A DNA stretch of 64,000 nt from Thermoflavimicrobium dichotomicum (GCF_900114055.1 NZ_FORR01000004.1:62001-126000); one strand, 5' to 3'; shown: positions 44,239 through 53,771, counted from the stretch's first letter. Made by a program: numbers and translations. Notes: generated by a model not told the origin, from the letters alone.

Positions 44239-45003
44239 TTATTTTACCATTCCCTCTAATGGGCTACTGGCACTTGCATAACGTTTTTTAGGAATTCGTC
44301 CCGCCTCAAAGCCCAGACGTCCAGCAATCACAGCCCATTTCATGGCTTCCGCCATTTTTACCGGATCTTTCGCTCCAGAAACTGCGGTGTTTAACAGAAC
44401 ACCATCCGCTCCCAGTTCCATAGCTTGAACGACATCCTGCGGGGAGCCAATACCTGCATCAATAATGACGGGAACAGGCGATTCTTCAATAATGATTTCC
44501 AAATATCTTGGGTTGAGCAATCCTAATCCGGAGCCAATCGGTGCTCCACCTGGCATGATTGCATGAGCTCCAGCTTCTACAAGTTCACGAGCGATGACTG
44601 GATCATCCGAAGTGTAAGGCAAAACCGTAAATCCTTCCTCTACCAGGATCTTGGTCGCTTCAATCGTAGCGATCGGATCTGGTAGGAGTGTTTTGGTATC
44701 GGCAATCACTTCTACCTTGATCATATCGCATAAGTTGGAGGCTCTGGCCAAACGGGCAATACGAACAGCCTCTTCCACCGTTGTTGCCCCTGCCGTATTG
44801 GGTAACAGCGTATAACGATTCAAATCCAGATTCTCCAGGAAATTGGGTTGATCCGGATTTTCCAAATTCATTCGTCGAACGGCAAATGTCAGTACTTCTG
44901 TTCCTGAAGCTTCAACCGCTTGCTTTTGCACTTCCAATGAAGAAAATTTCCCTGTTCCCAAAAACAACCGCGATTGAAACTGATACTTACCAATTTGAAG
45001 CAT
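44239..45003 (-). CDS. thiG: Thiazole synthase ThiG
   Basis: 254 residues, the normal ThiG length. [17 protein letters not shown] opens the TIM barrel. [14 protein letters not shown] and [13 protein letters not shown] include the Schiff-base lysine region and phosphate site. It makes the thiazole phosphate of thiamine from DXP, dehydroglycine and ThiS thiocarboxylate. GGAGGGGG lies before ATG 45003 inside the end of thiS, so a start at 45033 is rejected. No thiF or thiD follows here. Confidence 0.95.
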   Translation of the reverse strand: MLQIGKYQFQSRLFLGTGKFSSLEVQKQAVEASGTEVLTFAVRRMNLENPDQPNFLENLDLNRYTLLPNTAGATTVEEAVRIARLARASNLCDMIKVEVIADTKTLLPDPIATIEATKILVEEGFTVLPYTSDDPVIARELVEAGAHAIMPGGAPIGSGLGLLNPRYLEIIIEESPVPVIIDAGIGSPQDVVQAMELGADGVLLNTAVSGAKDPVKMAEAMKWAVIAGRLGFEAGRIPKKRYASASSPLEGMVK

Positions 45004-45007
45004 CTCT

Positions 45008-45211
45008 TTAACCCCCTCCAACAAAGTGGACAATTTCGACTACATCACCATGAGATAACGAAGTATGTGGGTAATCCTCTTTTTGCAAAATCATTCGATT
45101 GTGTTCAATGACAAATACCCGCTGCTTAATCTGCAACTGTTTGACGAGTTGCTCAATGGTCTTTACTTCTGGTGGTACTTGATACTCTTTTCCGTTGAGT
45201 TGAATAATCAT
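45008..45211 (-). CDS. thiS: Thiamine biosynthesis sulfur carrier ThiS
   Basis: 67 residues of ubiquitin-like fold beginning [13 protein letters not shown] and ending in the required GG (HFVGGG). Its C-terminus becomes a thiocarboxylate that donates sulfur to ThiG. Its ATG overlaps the end of thiO by four bases. Confidence 0.95.
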   Translation of the reverse strand: MIIQLNGKEYQVPPEVKTIEQLVKQLQIKQRVFVIEHNRMILQKEDYPHTSLSHGDVVEIVHFVGGG

Positions 45212-46332
45212 CCAATGACCTCCTTTCCGATCCAGATGCGCTCAGGACGAAAAGCAGGATCAAACGTTACTGAACCATCCACAATCATTTGTGCCATCCG
45301 TTTTCCTGTAATGGGAGCAAGCAAAATACCGTTACGACGATGTCCACAGGCGACATACAAATTGGAATATAGCGAAATTTTTCCCAAATATGGTTTTCCA
45401 TCATTGGTTCCCGGACGAATCCCGGCCCAACAGCGTTTCCATTCACTTTGTGCCAGTTCAGGTACCAACTCCAGCGCAGCTTGAAGCAAAGTATTGACTC
45501 CCTTGACGGTTACATGTGAGCTCATTTCATCAGGAATTTCTGTGGCTCCAACAATAATCTGCCCATCCGCTTTTGGTACAAGATAGCAACGCTCGGCAAA
45601 AATCGTATGTTGAATCAGCGGATACGAAGGCTTAATCGCCAAGGATTCCCCTTTTAGTGGCTTCATCGGTAAAGGTACTCGGCATAATTCTGCTATGTAT
45701 TGACTCCAAATCCCTGCAGCAATCACAACCTGATCCGCATGATAACGTTCTGTCCTGGTATGAACAGCTACAACCTGCTCTTTTTCACATTGAACTTCAA
45801 TCACTTCGGCATGTTCAATGAATTCTGCCCCAAATTGTTTAGCTCCCTGCGCAAAAGCTCGGGTTAATTTTGGAGCTGAAACCTGATAGTCGTTTGGCAA
45901 ATACAGGGCACCCAAACTACGTGAAGCGAGCTTCGGTTCTTTGTCATAAAGTTCATAAGGTTCAAACCATATGGCTTCCAGCCCCATCTCTCTTTGCCAT
46001 TTTCCCCGCCACTTCAGACGTTCAGCTGTCTCTTCATGGGTCGCCACTTTTAACAGGCCCGCCTGATTCAATTCAATATCAATGCCTGTTACTTCAACCA
46101 ACTCTTTTTGCAGCTGTGGAAACATGGAACGGCTTGCCAGACATAAATCAACCAATGGATCAGGCTGTTCCATTTCTGATTGGGCACCAAGCATACCAGC
46201 TGCAGAGGACGAAGCATGTGCAGCAATACGATCACGTTCCAACACTGTTACTTTTACACCTTGTTTTGCCAGATAATAGGCAATGGAACTTCCAATCACT
46301 CCTCCACCAATGATGAGGACATCCCTGTTCAT
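45208..46332 (-). CDS. thiO: Glycine oxidase ThiO
   Basis: 374 residues, DAO family. DVLIIGGGVIGSSIAYYLA is the FAD-binding Rossmann motif and CGHRRNGILLAPITG the C-terminal substrate and FAD region. It oxidises glycine to dehydroglycine for thiazole synthesis. It starts within the end of tenI (ATGA overlap). Confidence 0.94.
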   Translation of the reverse strand: MNRDVLIIGGGVIGSSIAYYLAKQGVKVTVLERDRIAAHASSSAAGMLGAQSEMEQPDPLVDLCLASRSMFPQLQKELVEVTGIDIELNQAGLLKVATHEETAERLKWRGKWQREMGLEAIWFEPYELYDKEPKLASRSLGALYLPNDYQVSAPKLTRAFAQGAKQFGAEFIEHAEVIEVQCEKEQVVAVHTRTERYHADQVVIAAGIWSQYIAELCRVPLPMKPLKGESLAIKPSYPLIQHTIFAERCYLVPKADGQIIVGATEIPDEMSSHVTVKGVNTLLQAALELVPELAQSEWKRCWAGIRPGTNDGKPYLGKISLYSNLYVACGHRRNGILLAPITGKRMAQMIVDGSVTFDPAFRPERIWIGKEVIG

Positions 46333-46916
46333 CCTGCCCCTCTCCTTTTCAGCTCTTGCACCACCATCTGTGATTCACCTTTTCCGAGTGCAGAGATTAC
46401 CGCTACGCCGGCACAACCTGTTTCCATCACTTTTTGCACATTTTCGTGATGAATGCCACCTACCGCAATAACAGGTATTCGCACGGCTTGTACAACTTGT
46501 GTCAATGCTTCCAAACCCCTTGGTTTAAGCCCCTGCTTGGACGGAGTAGAAAAAATATGACCAAACATAATATAATCGGCACCTTCACGCTCCGCTCGGA
46601 TCGCACTCTCTACGGAATGAACGGAACGCCCCCAGCGAAATCCGTCATCTGGCTGATTCGATACAAGCGCGGATTCCGGTAAATGAACTCCACCACACCC
46701 AAGTTGTCTAGCCACTTCTGTATGGCTATTCACCAAGAGTTTGTATGGGGGAACCGTTTTCGTATCCAATAAGACTTTGCCGATCTCCCATACTTCCATT
46801 TCTGTTTTTTCTTTGAATCGCAAATGAAAAAAGTCTACCCAAGGTTCGACTTGAGACCATATTGAAAGAAGATCTTCCACTCTTTGTTCGGGATGAGAGA
46901 TCACATGCAATTCCAA
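46329..46916 (-). CDS. tenI: Thiazole tautomerase TenI (ThiE-like fold)
   Basis: About 195 residues of the ThiE/TenI barrel: HVISHPEQ, LRFKEKTEMEVWEIGK, GVHLPES, GRSVHSVESAIRAEREGADYIMFGHIFSTPSK. It lacks key ThiE diphosphate residues and, being next to thiO, is best read as TenI, which aromatises the ThiG product. The start is TTG 46916 with AAGGTGGGG seven bases upstream. The ATG at 46991 lies upstream of the riboswitch terminator and its frame would cross it, so it is rejected. Confidence 0.82.
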   Translation of the reverse strand: MELHVISHPEQRVEDLLSIWSQVEPWVDFFHLRFKEKTEMEVWEIGKVLLDTKTVPPYKLLVNSHTEVARQLGCGGVHLPESALVSNQPDDGFRWGRSVHSVESAIRAEREGADYIMFGHIFSTPSKQGLKPRGLEALTQVVQAVRIPVIAVGGIHHENVQKVMETGCAGVAVISALGKGESQMVVQELKRRGAG

Positions 46917-46939
46917 ATGTGCTTCCCCACCTTTACTAC

Positions 46940-46972
46940 AAAAAAAGCCCGATATCCACGGGGATATCGGGC
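46940..46972 (-). terminator. Riboswitch expression-platform terminator
   Basis: GCCCGATATCC/GGATATCGGGC stem then TTTTTTTG on the minus strand, between the TPP aptamer and tenI. Confidence 0.9.
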
Positions 46973-46996
46973 ATACTTCTCGCACGCTCATTCGAT

Positions 46997-47093
46997 CCCC
47001 ACATTCCTTACGCTGGTACCAACCAGATCAAGTTCAAAGGGTTGGAACAACACCATGTTCCTCTCAGCACCTCGAGGTGCACCCCCAGTGGTG
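46997..47093 (-). promoter_or_regulatory. TPP riboswitch (THI element)
   Basis: On the minus strand CACTGGGGGTGC, GCTGAGAGG, ACCCTTTGAACTTGATCTGG and CCAGCGTAAGGAATGTGG form the conserved THI-box core. With the terminator that follows, it should switch off tenI-thiO-thiS-thiG when thiamine pyrophosphate is bound. Confidence 0.96.
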
Positions 47094-47258
47094 TAAAGCT
47101 ATGAAGTTTTCTTATACTTTCATTTTATCAACAGTTTTTTCTATTCGTCAATAACATCAGGACTTCCCAAAAAATTCCGCATTTCCATCTCTAAAATATC
47201 GGTATCTTCATACTATGGAGAGTGCTAATACTGTCAGAGTGTACAGGCAGAAGAAAGC

Positions 47259-47558
47259 TCATGAACTTTCTATATCCACTTTTACATTTCCAAATACATC
47301 CGTTTGGCAAGCCAAGCGATATCCTTGTTCAATCTGACCTGGATCCATTTTTTGTACTTCAGCCGTAGTGATTCCACTTGTTTGTTCCAAACCTTCTGTG
47401 ATACGAACCAGACATTTTCCACAATTTCCTCTGGTACAACGAAAAGGAATAGGAATAGAACGCTGTACAGCTTCCAACAACAGGTTGCTTCCCACTTGCA
47501 CTTCGATGACATGTTCTTCACCTGAACGAAAACGAATGCAAATGGTTACCATAGACAT
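47259..47558 (-). CDS. Plant-type [2Fe-2S] ferredoxin
   Basis: 99 residues. Cluster ligands C41, C46, C49 (CTRGNCGKC) and C84 (LACQTD) are present. A small soluble electron carrier; its partner is not visible. The second ATG at residue 3 is also possible. Confidence 0.88.
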   Translation of the reverse strand: MSMVTICIRFRSGEEHVIEVQVGSNLLLEAVQRSIPIPFRCTRGNCGKCLVRITEGLEQTSGITTAEVQKMDPGQIEQGYRLACQTDVFGNVKVDIESS

Positions 47559-47575
47559 TCACATCCTGATCTCAT

Positions 47576-48184
47576 TTATGTTCGGTTCAATGTCTTTTTC
47601 CGCCTCCAAATATACAAGCCAATGACAAGAATGAAGATCGGAGCAGCAATCATCAAAGCGATCATTCCATATTGGTGAAACAGTTTAAATGCCTGTTGCC
47701 ATTTGTCACCGAGTAAGTTTCCCAAACTAATGAAAGTCGTGCACCAAACAGCTGCTCCTGTATAGGCAAACAGCGCAAATTGATAATAAGGAAGCTGGGA
47801 AATTCCCGCAATATATGCGGTCACATGCCGAACACCTGGAATAAAATAACCGATAAACAAAAGCCAACTGCCATATTTTCGAAACATCCGTTGGGTGATT
47901 TTCAGACGCCGGCGAGTGATAAAAATTTTTTCTCCATATTTTTTTAAAAAGGGATAACCCAATCGGATTCCTAATACATAGCTAACTGTAATTCCAACTA
48001 CAGAACCCGAAAATGCACTGAGAAAAGTGAGAAAAAGGTCCAGCTTGCCAATGGATGTCATATATCCTAAAAAGGTCATCATAATCTCATCCGGCAAAGG
48101 TAGACCAACAATTCCCAATACTAAAAAAAGAAAAATGCCTATATAACCGTATTGGAGTAATGTTTCTATCAAAGATTCTCCCAT
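47576..48184 (-). CDS. DedA-family membrane protein
   Basis: 202 residues, about five membrane segments. GLPLPDEIMMTFLGYM and FIGYFIPGVRHVTAYIAG are DedA hallmarks. DedA proteins are linked to lipid scrambling or flipping (including undecaprenyl phosphate) and to proton-motive force. It lies 17 bases upstream of the ferredoxin gene. Confidence 0.9.
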   Translation of the reverse strand: MGESLIETLLQYGYIGIFLFLVLGIVGLPLPDEIMMTFLGYMTSIGKLDLFLTFLSAFSGSVVGITVSYVLGIRLGYPFLKKYGEKIFITRRRLKITQRMFRKYGSWLLFIGYFIPGVRHVTAYIAGISQLPYYQFALFAYTGAAVWCTTFISLGNLLGDKWQQAFKLFHQYGMIALMIAAPIFILVIGLYIWRRKKTLNRT

Positions 48185-48310
48185 TATCTACCCTCGTTTT
48201 TTCAACCAAATCTTGTTAGCACTTATGCTTTAAAATCACTCGATTCGAATTTTAACACAAAACAGCTGAACTGGCGAGAGGTTTCACATTCCAGGATCCA
48301 AAATATTCCT

Positions 48311-49045
48311 TTATGCATGCGTGATCGAAGAGACCACTTCAATCCCGTTTAACTTCATATGATATAAAAAGACGAGATCCATAAAATCACCATCATGGGC
48401 TAAAGCCTTTAATTGCTTTGCCTGCTCCACACTCAGATCATATGTTCTTACATGTTCTTTTGAAACAACCACATGAACGGGTGCATTTTTTTCATTAGCC
48501 AACAAACGAATGCCCATTGCATTTTGATAAATACATAAATCGGTACAATCACCTACGACGATAAAAACGCTTTCTCCCTTGTCAAACGTTTCTTCCAACC
48601 AGGCATGAAACGTTTGACCTTGATCATTAACACCGAACAAACCGTTGGTTGCGTTTTTCTTAAAGGTTTGAACCCCTTTTAACTCCTGAATCGGCTTCAG
48701 GACGTCAACGACTTCGGCTTCAGCCGTTCCCCGGATGCAATGCGGAGCAAACGCCGCAAACTCAACAGCATTGGCCGGATGATCATCATTTAAAAAAACA
48801 ATATTTTTGCTTGGCATCCCTTCATTTAATAACTGATCAGCCAGTTCAGCAACAGGTGCAACCATTTCATTCACTCGCTTGCTGGATAAGGGTCCTGTTT
48901 CACAAAAGCCTTTAATAATATCGACGAAAACGAGATACACTCGATTTGCTCCATTTACTCTCTGAACCAAATCCCGGATCGAAACAGAAGGGAACTGATC
49001 CACTGTTTCTTTTATATATGAAAGAAAAGTTGTCATTTTATCCAA
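48311..49045 (-). CDS. Isochorismatase-like cysteine hydrolase
   Basis: About 244 residues. The catalytic set is Asp in YLVFVDIIKGFC, Lys in TFKKNATNGLF, and Cys in VVGDCTDLCIYQNA, as in nicotinamidase and isochorismatase. Nicotinamidase activity is plausible but not proven. AAGGAGG is placed nine bases before a TTG at 49045. The ATG at 49054 abuts the ribosome site. Confidence 0.82.
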   Translation of the reverse strand: MDKMTTFLSYIKETVDQFPSVSIRDLVQRVNGANRVYLVFVDIIKGFCETGPLSSKRVNEMVAPVAELADQLLNEGMPSKNIVFLNDDHPANAVEFAAFAPHCIRGTAEAEVVDVLKPIQELKGVQTFKKNATNGLFGVNDQGQTFHAWLEETFDKGESVFIVVGDCTDLCIYQNAMGIRLLANEKNAPVHVVVSKEHVRTYDLSVEQAKQLKALAHDGDFMDLVFLYHMKLNGIEVVSSITHA

Positions 49046-49151
49046 ATAAAACATCCTCCTTATTATCAAATTTCTGCCATATTAGCATTCTATCATAAAG
49101 GAGGCATAAAACGTAGAACTCTCCGATTCAGAAAGCTTTGGTGGAACAAGC

Positions 49152-49430
49152 TTAAGTAATCTCGATTGAAAAGTTATCAGAGGCATCCGCAATGGCTAAA
49201 ATATTCTCTAATCCATTAATCACTTGTTGGTAATAATTTCGTGCTTCATCCATGTGGCCCATTTGCACCAATTCTTCATATGCTTGATAGCTTTCTTGCA
49301 ACAACTGAAAGTGATATTGAAACTGATCCTCTGACAAAAAGGGCGGGCGCTCATCGCCTTCTTCATTGTAAAACATTTTATATCGTTCCAAATAAGCATC
49401 ATAGGATGAAAAATCTTGAATCATCATCAT
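49152..49430 (-). CDS. Small acidic hypothetical protein (92 aa)
   Basis: 92 residues, acidic and rich in Tyr and Gln, largely helical by eye. I do not recognise the family. AAAGG precedes the first of three ATGs. It stands alone, and the RNase P RNA gene lies upstream in the same direction. Confidence 0.55.
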   Translation of the reverse strand: MMMIQDFSSYDAYLERYKMFYNEEGDERPPFLSEDQFQYHFQLLQESYQAYEELVQMGHMDEARNYYQQVINGLENILAIADASDNFSIEIT

Positions 49431-49509
49431 TCAACCTTTACTTTTTTATCTCTATCTTTTCTTACTGGGCAAGAATCTATGCAAAGATGTTAAAAAACCC
49501 TTCTTCATC

Positions 49510-49560
49510 CCCAATAAAAAATGGCATCCAGCGATAGTTGGATGCCATTTTTTATTGGGG
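49510..49560. terminator. Long bidirectional terminator after RNase P RNA
   Basis: A ~21-bp nearly perfect stem, CCCAATAAAAAATGGCATCC and its complement, with a 7-base loop (49510-49560). Confidence 0.9.
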
Positions 49561-49582
49561 ATCACGATCTTCGCAAGCCAAA

Positions 49583-50005
49583 GGGAAAGCAAACAATAAG
49601 CCGAGTTCTGTACTCCGAGTGGTCCAAACGACGGCTTGCTCGTCTTCCACCCATTGGAGTGGCAATCATCTATCTAGGCCATATATTGCTATATGGCTCC
49701 AGCGACCTACCCGAGATCACTGCGGGCCACAGCTGCACAAGCGAACTTGTGCCGATCTCCTACTAGGTCTTGCTCCAGGTGGGGTTTACCTAGCCAGCAT
49801 GTCTCCATGCTGCTGGTGCGCTCTTACCGCACCGTTGCACCCTTGCCTGTGAGGAAGAATCCTCCATCGGCGGTCTACATTTCTGTGGCACTAGCCTTAG
49901 GGTCGCCCCCACCGGCCGTTAGCCGGCACCCTGCCCTATGGAGCTCGGACTTTCCTCCCGTGGGCCCTTGCGGTACCCACCGGCGATTGCCTAGTTTACT
50001 TTCCC
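49583..50005 (-). ncRNA. rnpB: RNase P RNA, type A
   Basis: About 423 nt on the minus strand, closed by a P1 stem (GGGAAAG/CTTTCCC). The conserved cores GAGGAAAGTCCGAGCTC, ATAGGGCAGGGTGC, AAGGGTGCAACGGTGCGG and GTAAGAGCGCACC are present, and CCTGGAGCAAGACC lies near the 3' half. These blocks match the E. coli-like type A architecture. The type B variant of Bacillus has different connecting stems. The RNA cleaves the 5' leader from tRNA precursors. Confidence 0.92.
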
Positions 50006-50064
50006 TATCAGCGGAAGACCATTTTATCAAAAACATAACCATTTATGCAAGTGCCAATCATTGC

Positions 50065-51171
50065 TTATACAAAGGAGAATGGATTGGTATCGATCTGCGA
50101 AGCATAAACAGGTACTTTTTCTCCCCATTTTTCTTTCAATACCTGACATATACGCTCAACAACCAAATGCTCCACATGATGTCCCGGATCAATCAGACAC
50201 ATCCCTGCTGCCAATGCATCTTGTGCTGTATGAAAATCGATATCTCCCGTAATATACACATCGGCTCCTTTTCGCTTGGCATCCATAAAATAACGTGCTC
50301 CAGAGCCGCCCAATATCGCTACTTTTTCGACCAACTTATTCGGATCTCCAACCATCCGTAATCCTGAAATCCGGTATACCCGCTTCACTTTTTCTGCCAG
50401 CTCTTTAAGAGTCATCGATTGTTTTAAACGGCCAATTTTTCCATATCCCCACTCAGCTCCGTTTAAATCCAAAGGATAAATATCATAGGCGACTTCTTCA
50501 TAGGGATGAGCTTGCAGCATCGCTCGAACCACTTGATGTTGGTTCCGTTCAGTAATAATGGTTTCCAAACGGATTTCCTCAACCTTTTCCAATTCCCCTT
50601 GCTTTCCTATAAAAGGATTGCTCCCTTCCTGCGGGAGAAAAGTACCGATCCCTTGAACATTAAACGTACAATGACTATAATTTCCAATCCATCCTGCACC
50701 TGCTTCCCCCATCGCCTGAAGTACTTTTTCATGATGATCCATCGGCACAAAGACAACCAGTTTTTTCAGTTTTTCCGTTCCCTCTGTGACCAACACCCTT
50801 GTCTCTTCCAGCTGCAGTTTCTCAGCGAGCACATCATTCACACCGCCTTCAGTTGCATCCAGATTGGTGTGGGCAATAAATACCTGCAAATCATGTTTCA
50901 TTAACTTGGCCATCAATCGGCCAGCAGGAAGATCGGTCCGAAGATGAGTCAGGGGATGAAAAATAACGGCATGATGGGCAACAATCCAGTTCGCTCCTTT
51001 TTGGATGGCCTCATCCACTACCGCTTCTGTCACATCGAGTGTCACCAAAATTCCTTTTACCTCGGCATCCGGATTTCCGACTTGTAAACCAATACGATCT
51101 TTCGCCCACGCATATTTCGGTGAAGCGTAATCATCCATCACCCTTATGAGTTCACGTCCGCTGATAGACAT
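50065..51171 (-). CDS. yqfO: Nif3-like dinuclear metal protein (YqfO)
   Basis: 368 residues: Nif3 halves with VAHHAVIFHPLTHL and DPGHHVEHL, whose His/Glu/Asp residues bind two metals, plus the CutA1-like insert typical of YqfO. Function is debated; a GTP cyclohydrolase I-like activity has been proposed for relatives. AAAGGG precedes ATG 51171, inside the end of trmK. The trmK-yqfO order near rpoD is conserved with B. subtilis. Confidence 0.9.
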   Translation of the reverse strand: MSISGRELIRVMDDYASPKYAWAKDRIGLQVGNPDAEVKGILVTLDVTEAVVDEAIQKGANWIVAHHAVIFHPLTHLRTDLPAGRLMAKLMKHDLQVFIAHTNLDATEGGVNDVLAEKLQLEETRVLVTEGTEKLKKLVVFVPMDHHEKVLQAMGEAGAGWIGNYSHCTFNVQGIGTFLPQEGSNPFIGKQGELEKVEEIRLETIITERNQHQVVRAMLQAHPYEEVAYDIYPLDLNGAEWGYGKIGRLKQSMTLKELAEKVKRVYRISGLRMVGDPNKLVEKVAILGGSGARYFMDAKRKGADVYITGDIDFHTAQDALAAGMCLIDPGHHVEHLVVERICQVLKEKWGEKVPVYASQIDTNPFSFV

Positions 51172-51878
51172 GTTTTCACCCTTTCCCAACTGAGATATTC
51201 TTTTTCCATTTCCAATTGTTTTCGCTTCGCCTGTTCTGTTTTTCCACTCGCCAGTTGTTCCAGAATTCTCTTTCTACTTAGCCATTCTTCTGTACATTTT
51301 CGCTTCAATAATGGATGCTTTTTTCGCCACAAAATCGGTCCAACTGCCAACAGTTCCTGTTTGGTTAATTGGTCATCGTCGTATTGCCCTGGCAGATCTC
51401 CTGGTTCGGCAACAATAATTTCATACAAAATGCCAGCCTCTTCGACGAGCGTTTCATCCACCAAATGCCACTGATTCTCGTATAACCACTTACGCACACG
51501 ATGTCCACCGACATTGGGCTGCAAAATCAACCGTTTCACACCGTCTAACTTACTTTTCCCCGCTTCCAGGATTTCGGTCATCAAGGTACCGCCCATTCCA
51601 GCCAGTACAATGACATCCACTTCACCCAGTTCAAGCACAGATAATCCATCCCCCATCCTGGCATCAATGATCGAGGTATAGCCCATGCGTTGGATTTGTC
51701 GACGAGCATTTTCAAACGGACCTTTGTTCAATTCCCCTACAATTCCTTTATGTAATCTTCCCTGTTCCGCTACATATAGAAGAAGAAAGGCATGATCTGC
51801 CCCAATATCTGCGACTTTTGCATGATCTGGAATATAGGAAGCCACTTCTCGCAATCGTTTGGATAGCTCCAGCTTCAT
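51144..51878 (-). CDS. trmK: tRNA (adenine(22)-N1)-methyltransferase TrmK
   Basis: 244 residues. LSKRLREVASYIPDHAKVAD leads into the SAM motif VADIGADHAFLLLYV; LAGMGGTLMTEIL and LILQPNVGG complete the fold. It methylates A22 of tRNAs in Gram-positive bacteria. It overlaps yqfO by 28 bases. Confidence 0.93.
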   Translation of the reverse strand: MKLELSKRLREVASYIPDHAKVADIGADHAFLLLYVAEQGRLHKGIVGELNKGPFENARRQIQRMGYTSIIDARMGDGLSVLELGEVDVIVLAGMGGTLMTEILEAGKSKLDGVKRLILQPNVGGHRVRKWLYENQWHLVDETLVEEAGILYEIIVAEPGDLPGQYDDDQLTKQELLAVGPILWRKKHPLLKRKCTEEWLSRKRILEQLASGKTEQAKRKQLEMEKEYLSWERVKTCLSADVNS

Positions 51879-52086
51879 CTTATTGTCCGCCTTTCTCTCA
51901 AGCTTGACAAGTTTATTATATCGAAAAGCCTATGGAATGAAAAAGAAAAGAGAGCGGATGTCGCTCTCTCTGCTTGTTGACAATGTTTTCGTTATATGCC
52001 GGTTTTCCTTTTCCGTTTCACACCCGTTTCTTAAAAGCGAGCAAAAGCCATTTTACTGGAAAAGGAAAACAATCCTGCCAGAAAGC

Positions 52087-53514
52087 TTATGTCACACTTT
52101 TCCCCTTAAAATACAACCATTTCTCAAAGAAGGGGGTTAAATCTTTCTTCGTCACCTCATTGGCTGTACGGATAAAATCCTGGGTTGTCGCTGTATGGAA
52201 ACGATACTGCTGATAATAGGTACGTAAAATCTCAACCACTTTCTCTTCGCCTACTTGTTCGATGAGATCGTACATCATCGCTGCCGGACGAATATACACC
52301 ATCATTCCGTAGATCGATTCAGGATAATGATAGAGTGATTCGGCTGAAGAAATTCCTACAGCCTGATGGATTTCATCGGTTCGTTTGGCTGCCCGTTTCA
52401 GTAATTCCCGCTCATCTTCTTTCATCATCTTCTGCATATAGAAAAACTCCGAGAAAGTGGTTAACCCCTCGTCTAACCACGGCTCCTTGACCTGGTCATT
52501 TCCCACCACTCCATACCACCATTGGTGTGCCAATTCATGTACGACCACATTGACAGCCGGTTTTTCCCCATTATCTGTAGGAATCAGCGGAATGGATGTG
52601 ACCAAGCCGGGATATTCCATCCCTGCAATGCCATATCCCGTTTCTCCTAACACCACATCGATTTCCTCATAGGGATAAGGACCAAATTTTTCGCTGTAAA
52701 ATTTCATCCCAGATACAGCGGCATCATGTAATTCCTTCACTACCTCTTCCATCCCTTTTAAATACCAAAGATTCACTTCCACATTCCCTTGTTTGCCGCG
52801 GACAACCTGATAATCTTTCGTGATCACAGCGGCAAAATCCCGGACATTCTTCTGTTTTAACACTACAGGAGAGCGATATTTTGTATTGGAATCCTTGGCT
52901 GTTGAGATTACGTGATATCCATGAGGTAAACGGAAGGTAATCTCAAAATCAGACATTTGACTGTAGAAGGGATCACCTGTAGTAGTATATGGATCTGTAT
53001 GCCATCCTTCCTGATCTTTAACGGCCAGCATGGGATACCACTGAGCCAGAAAAGCAGTATGTTTAAACGTATTTAAACGGGTTCCACCACGAGGCAATTC
53101 CAGGCGGAAATCCATCTCCACTTTTACGGTTTGTCCTTTCGAAACGGGCTTTGGCAATGGGACTTTCATGATCGTATCTTTCACCGACTCTTTGACTGAA
53201 GTACCATTTGCTCTCACATCACTCACTTGAATGTTCCCTGGTTTCGTGGGTTTGGATTCATCTCCATACTTCCACTTTTGAAACACATTGGGGTAAAGAT
53301 GAAAATAGATCTCTTTTAATGAATCCGTTGAAGTTACAGGCAAAGTCAATACCATATGCCCTGTTACCAGATCCTGATTGGGATGATAAGTCACATCCAT
53401 TTGATACAATGGATGATTTTTGGCTTCGCTCGCTTGTGTATGTATAGGCAAAAAAGAAAAAAATAGCATGAAAGCAAATATCCTTATCATCACGAAACGT
53501 AAATGTCCAACCAT
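52087..53514 (-). CDS. M1-family zinc metallopeptidase, secreted or surface-exposed
   Basis: 475 residues with a signal segment (about 8-27). GIAGMEYPG replaces the usual GAMEN motif. HELAHQWWYGVVGNDQVKEPWLDEGLT is the gluzincin site (HExxH then E 18 residues on). It lacks a long C-terminal helical domain. It should cleave N-terminal residues of peptides outside the membrane. GGAGG lies nine bases before the ATG. Confidence 0.9.
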   Translation of the reverse strand: MVGHLRFVMIRIFAFMLFFSFLPIHTQASEAKNHPLYQMDVTYHPNQDLVTGHMVLTLPVTSTDSLKEIYFHLYPNVFQKWKYGDESKPTKPGNIQVSDVRANGTSVKESVKDTIMKVPLPKPVSKGQTVKVEMDFRLELPRGGTRLNTFKHTAFLAQWYPMLAVKDQEGWHTDPYTTTGDPFYSQMSDFEITFRLPHGYHVISTAKDSNTKYRSPVVLKQKNVRDFAAVITKDYQVVRGKQGNVEVNLWYLKGMEEVVKELHDAAVSGMKFYSEKFGPYPYEEIDVVLGETGYGIAGMEYPGLVTSIPLIPTDNGEKPAVNVVVHELAHQWWYGVVGNDQVKEPWLDEGLTTFSEFFYMQKMMKEDERELLKRAAKRTDEIHQAVGISSAESLYHYPESIYGMMVYIRPAAMMYDLIEQVGEEKVVEILRTYYQQYRFHTATTQDFIRTANEVTKKDLTPFFEKWLYFKGKSVT

Positions 53515-53627
53515 AAATAATTTCCTCCTGTATCTTAATTATTTTCCGTCTTTATTAGAATGACCAATGGCGAGAAAAATATTTGAAAGATATGACATGA
53601 AGGGGGTCCCCTTCTCAGCAATGAAAC

Positions 53628-53769
53628 AATAAAAGTGCTAGCAATCACTGCTAGCACAAGATTATCCATGAAACATGGATACATTTCTCCAGCGCTTCTG
53701 GATGGGTTCCTTCCTGCATGACGACTTCTGTACCATCACAGTCACTCCGTAAGGAACCCATCCCTCTGC
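53628..53769 (-). ncRNA. Candidate two-copy structured small RNA, copy 2
   Basis: On the minus strand the first 80 nt match copy 1 (22363-22517) with few changes: ATGGGTTCCTT/AAGGAACCCAT hairpin and CTGTGATGGTACAGAAGTCG. GAAGCGC and the hairpin TATCCAT/ATGGATA follow, then a terminator GTGCTAGC/GCTAGCAC with TTTTATTG whose stem sequence differs completely from copy 1. It starts directly after the stop of a GNAT gene and ends about 115 bases before the M1 peptidase gene. It may be processed from the GNAT transcript or act as its own gene. The M1 gene has a separate possible promoter near 53560. Confidence 0.6.
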
Positions 53770-53771
53770 TT

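Noticed and set aside
49693-50361. 222-codon plus-strand frame
   Set aside because: It is antisense to RNase P RNA and yqfO and has no protein-like features.
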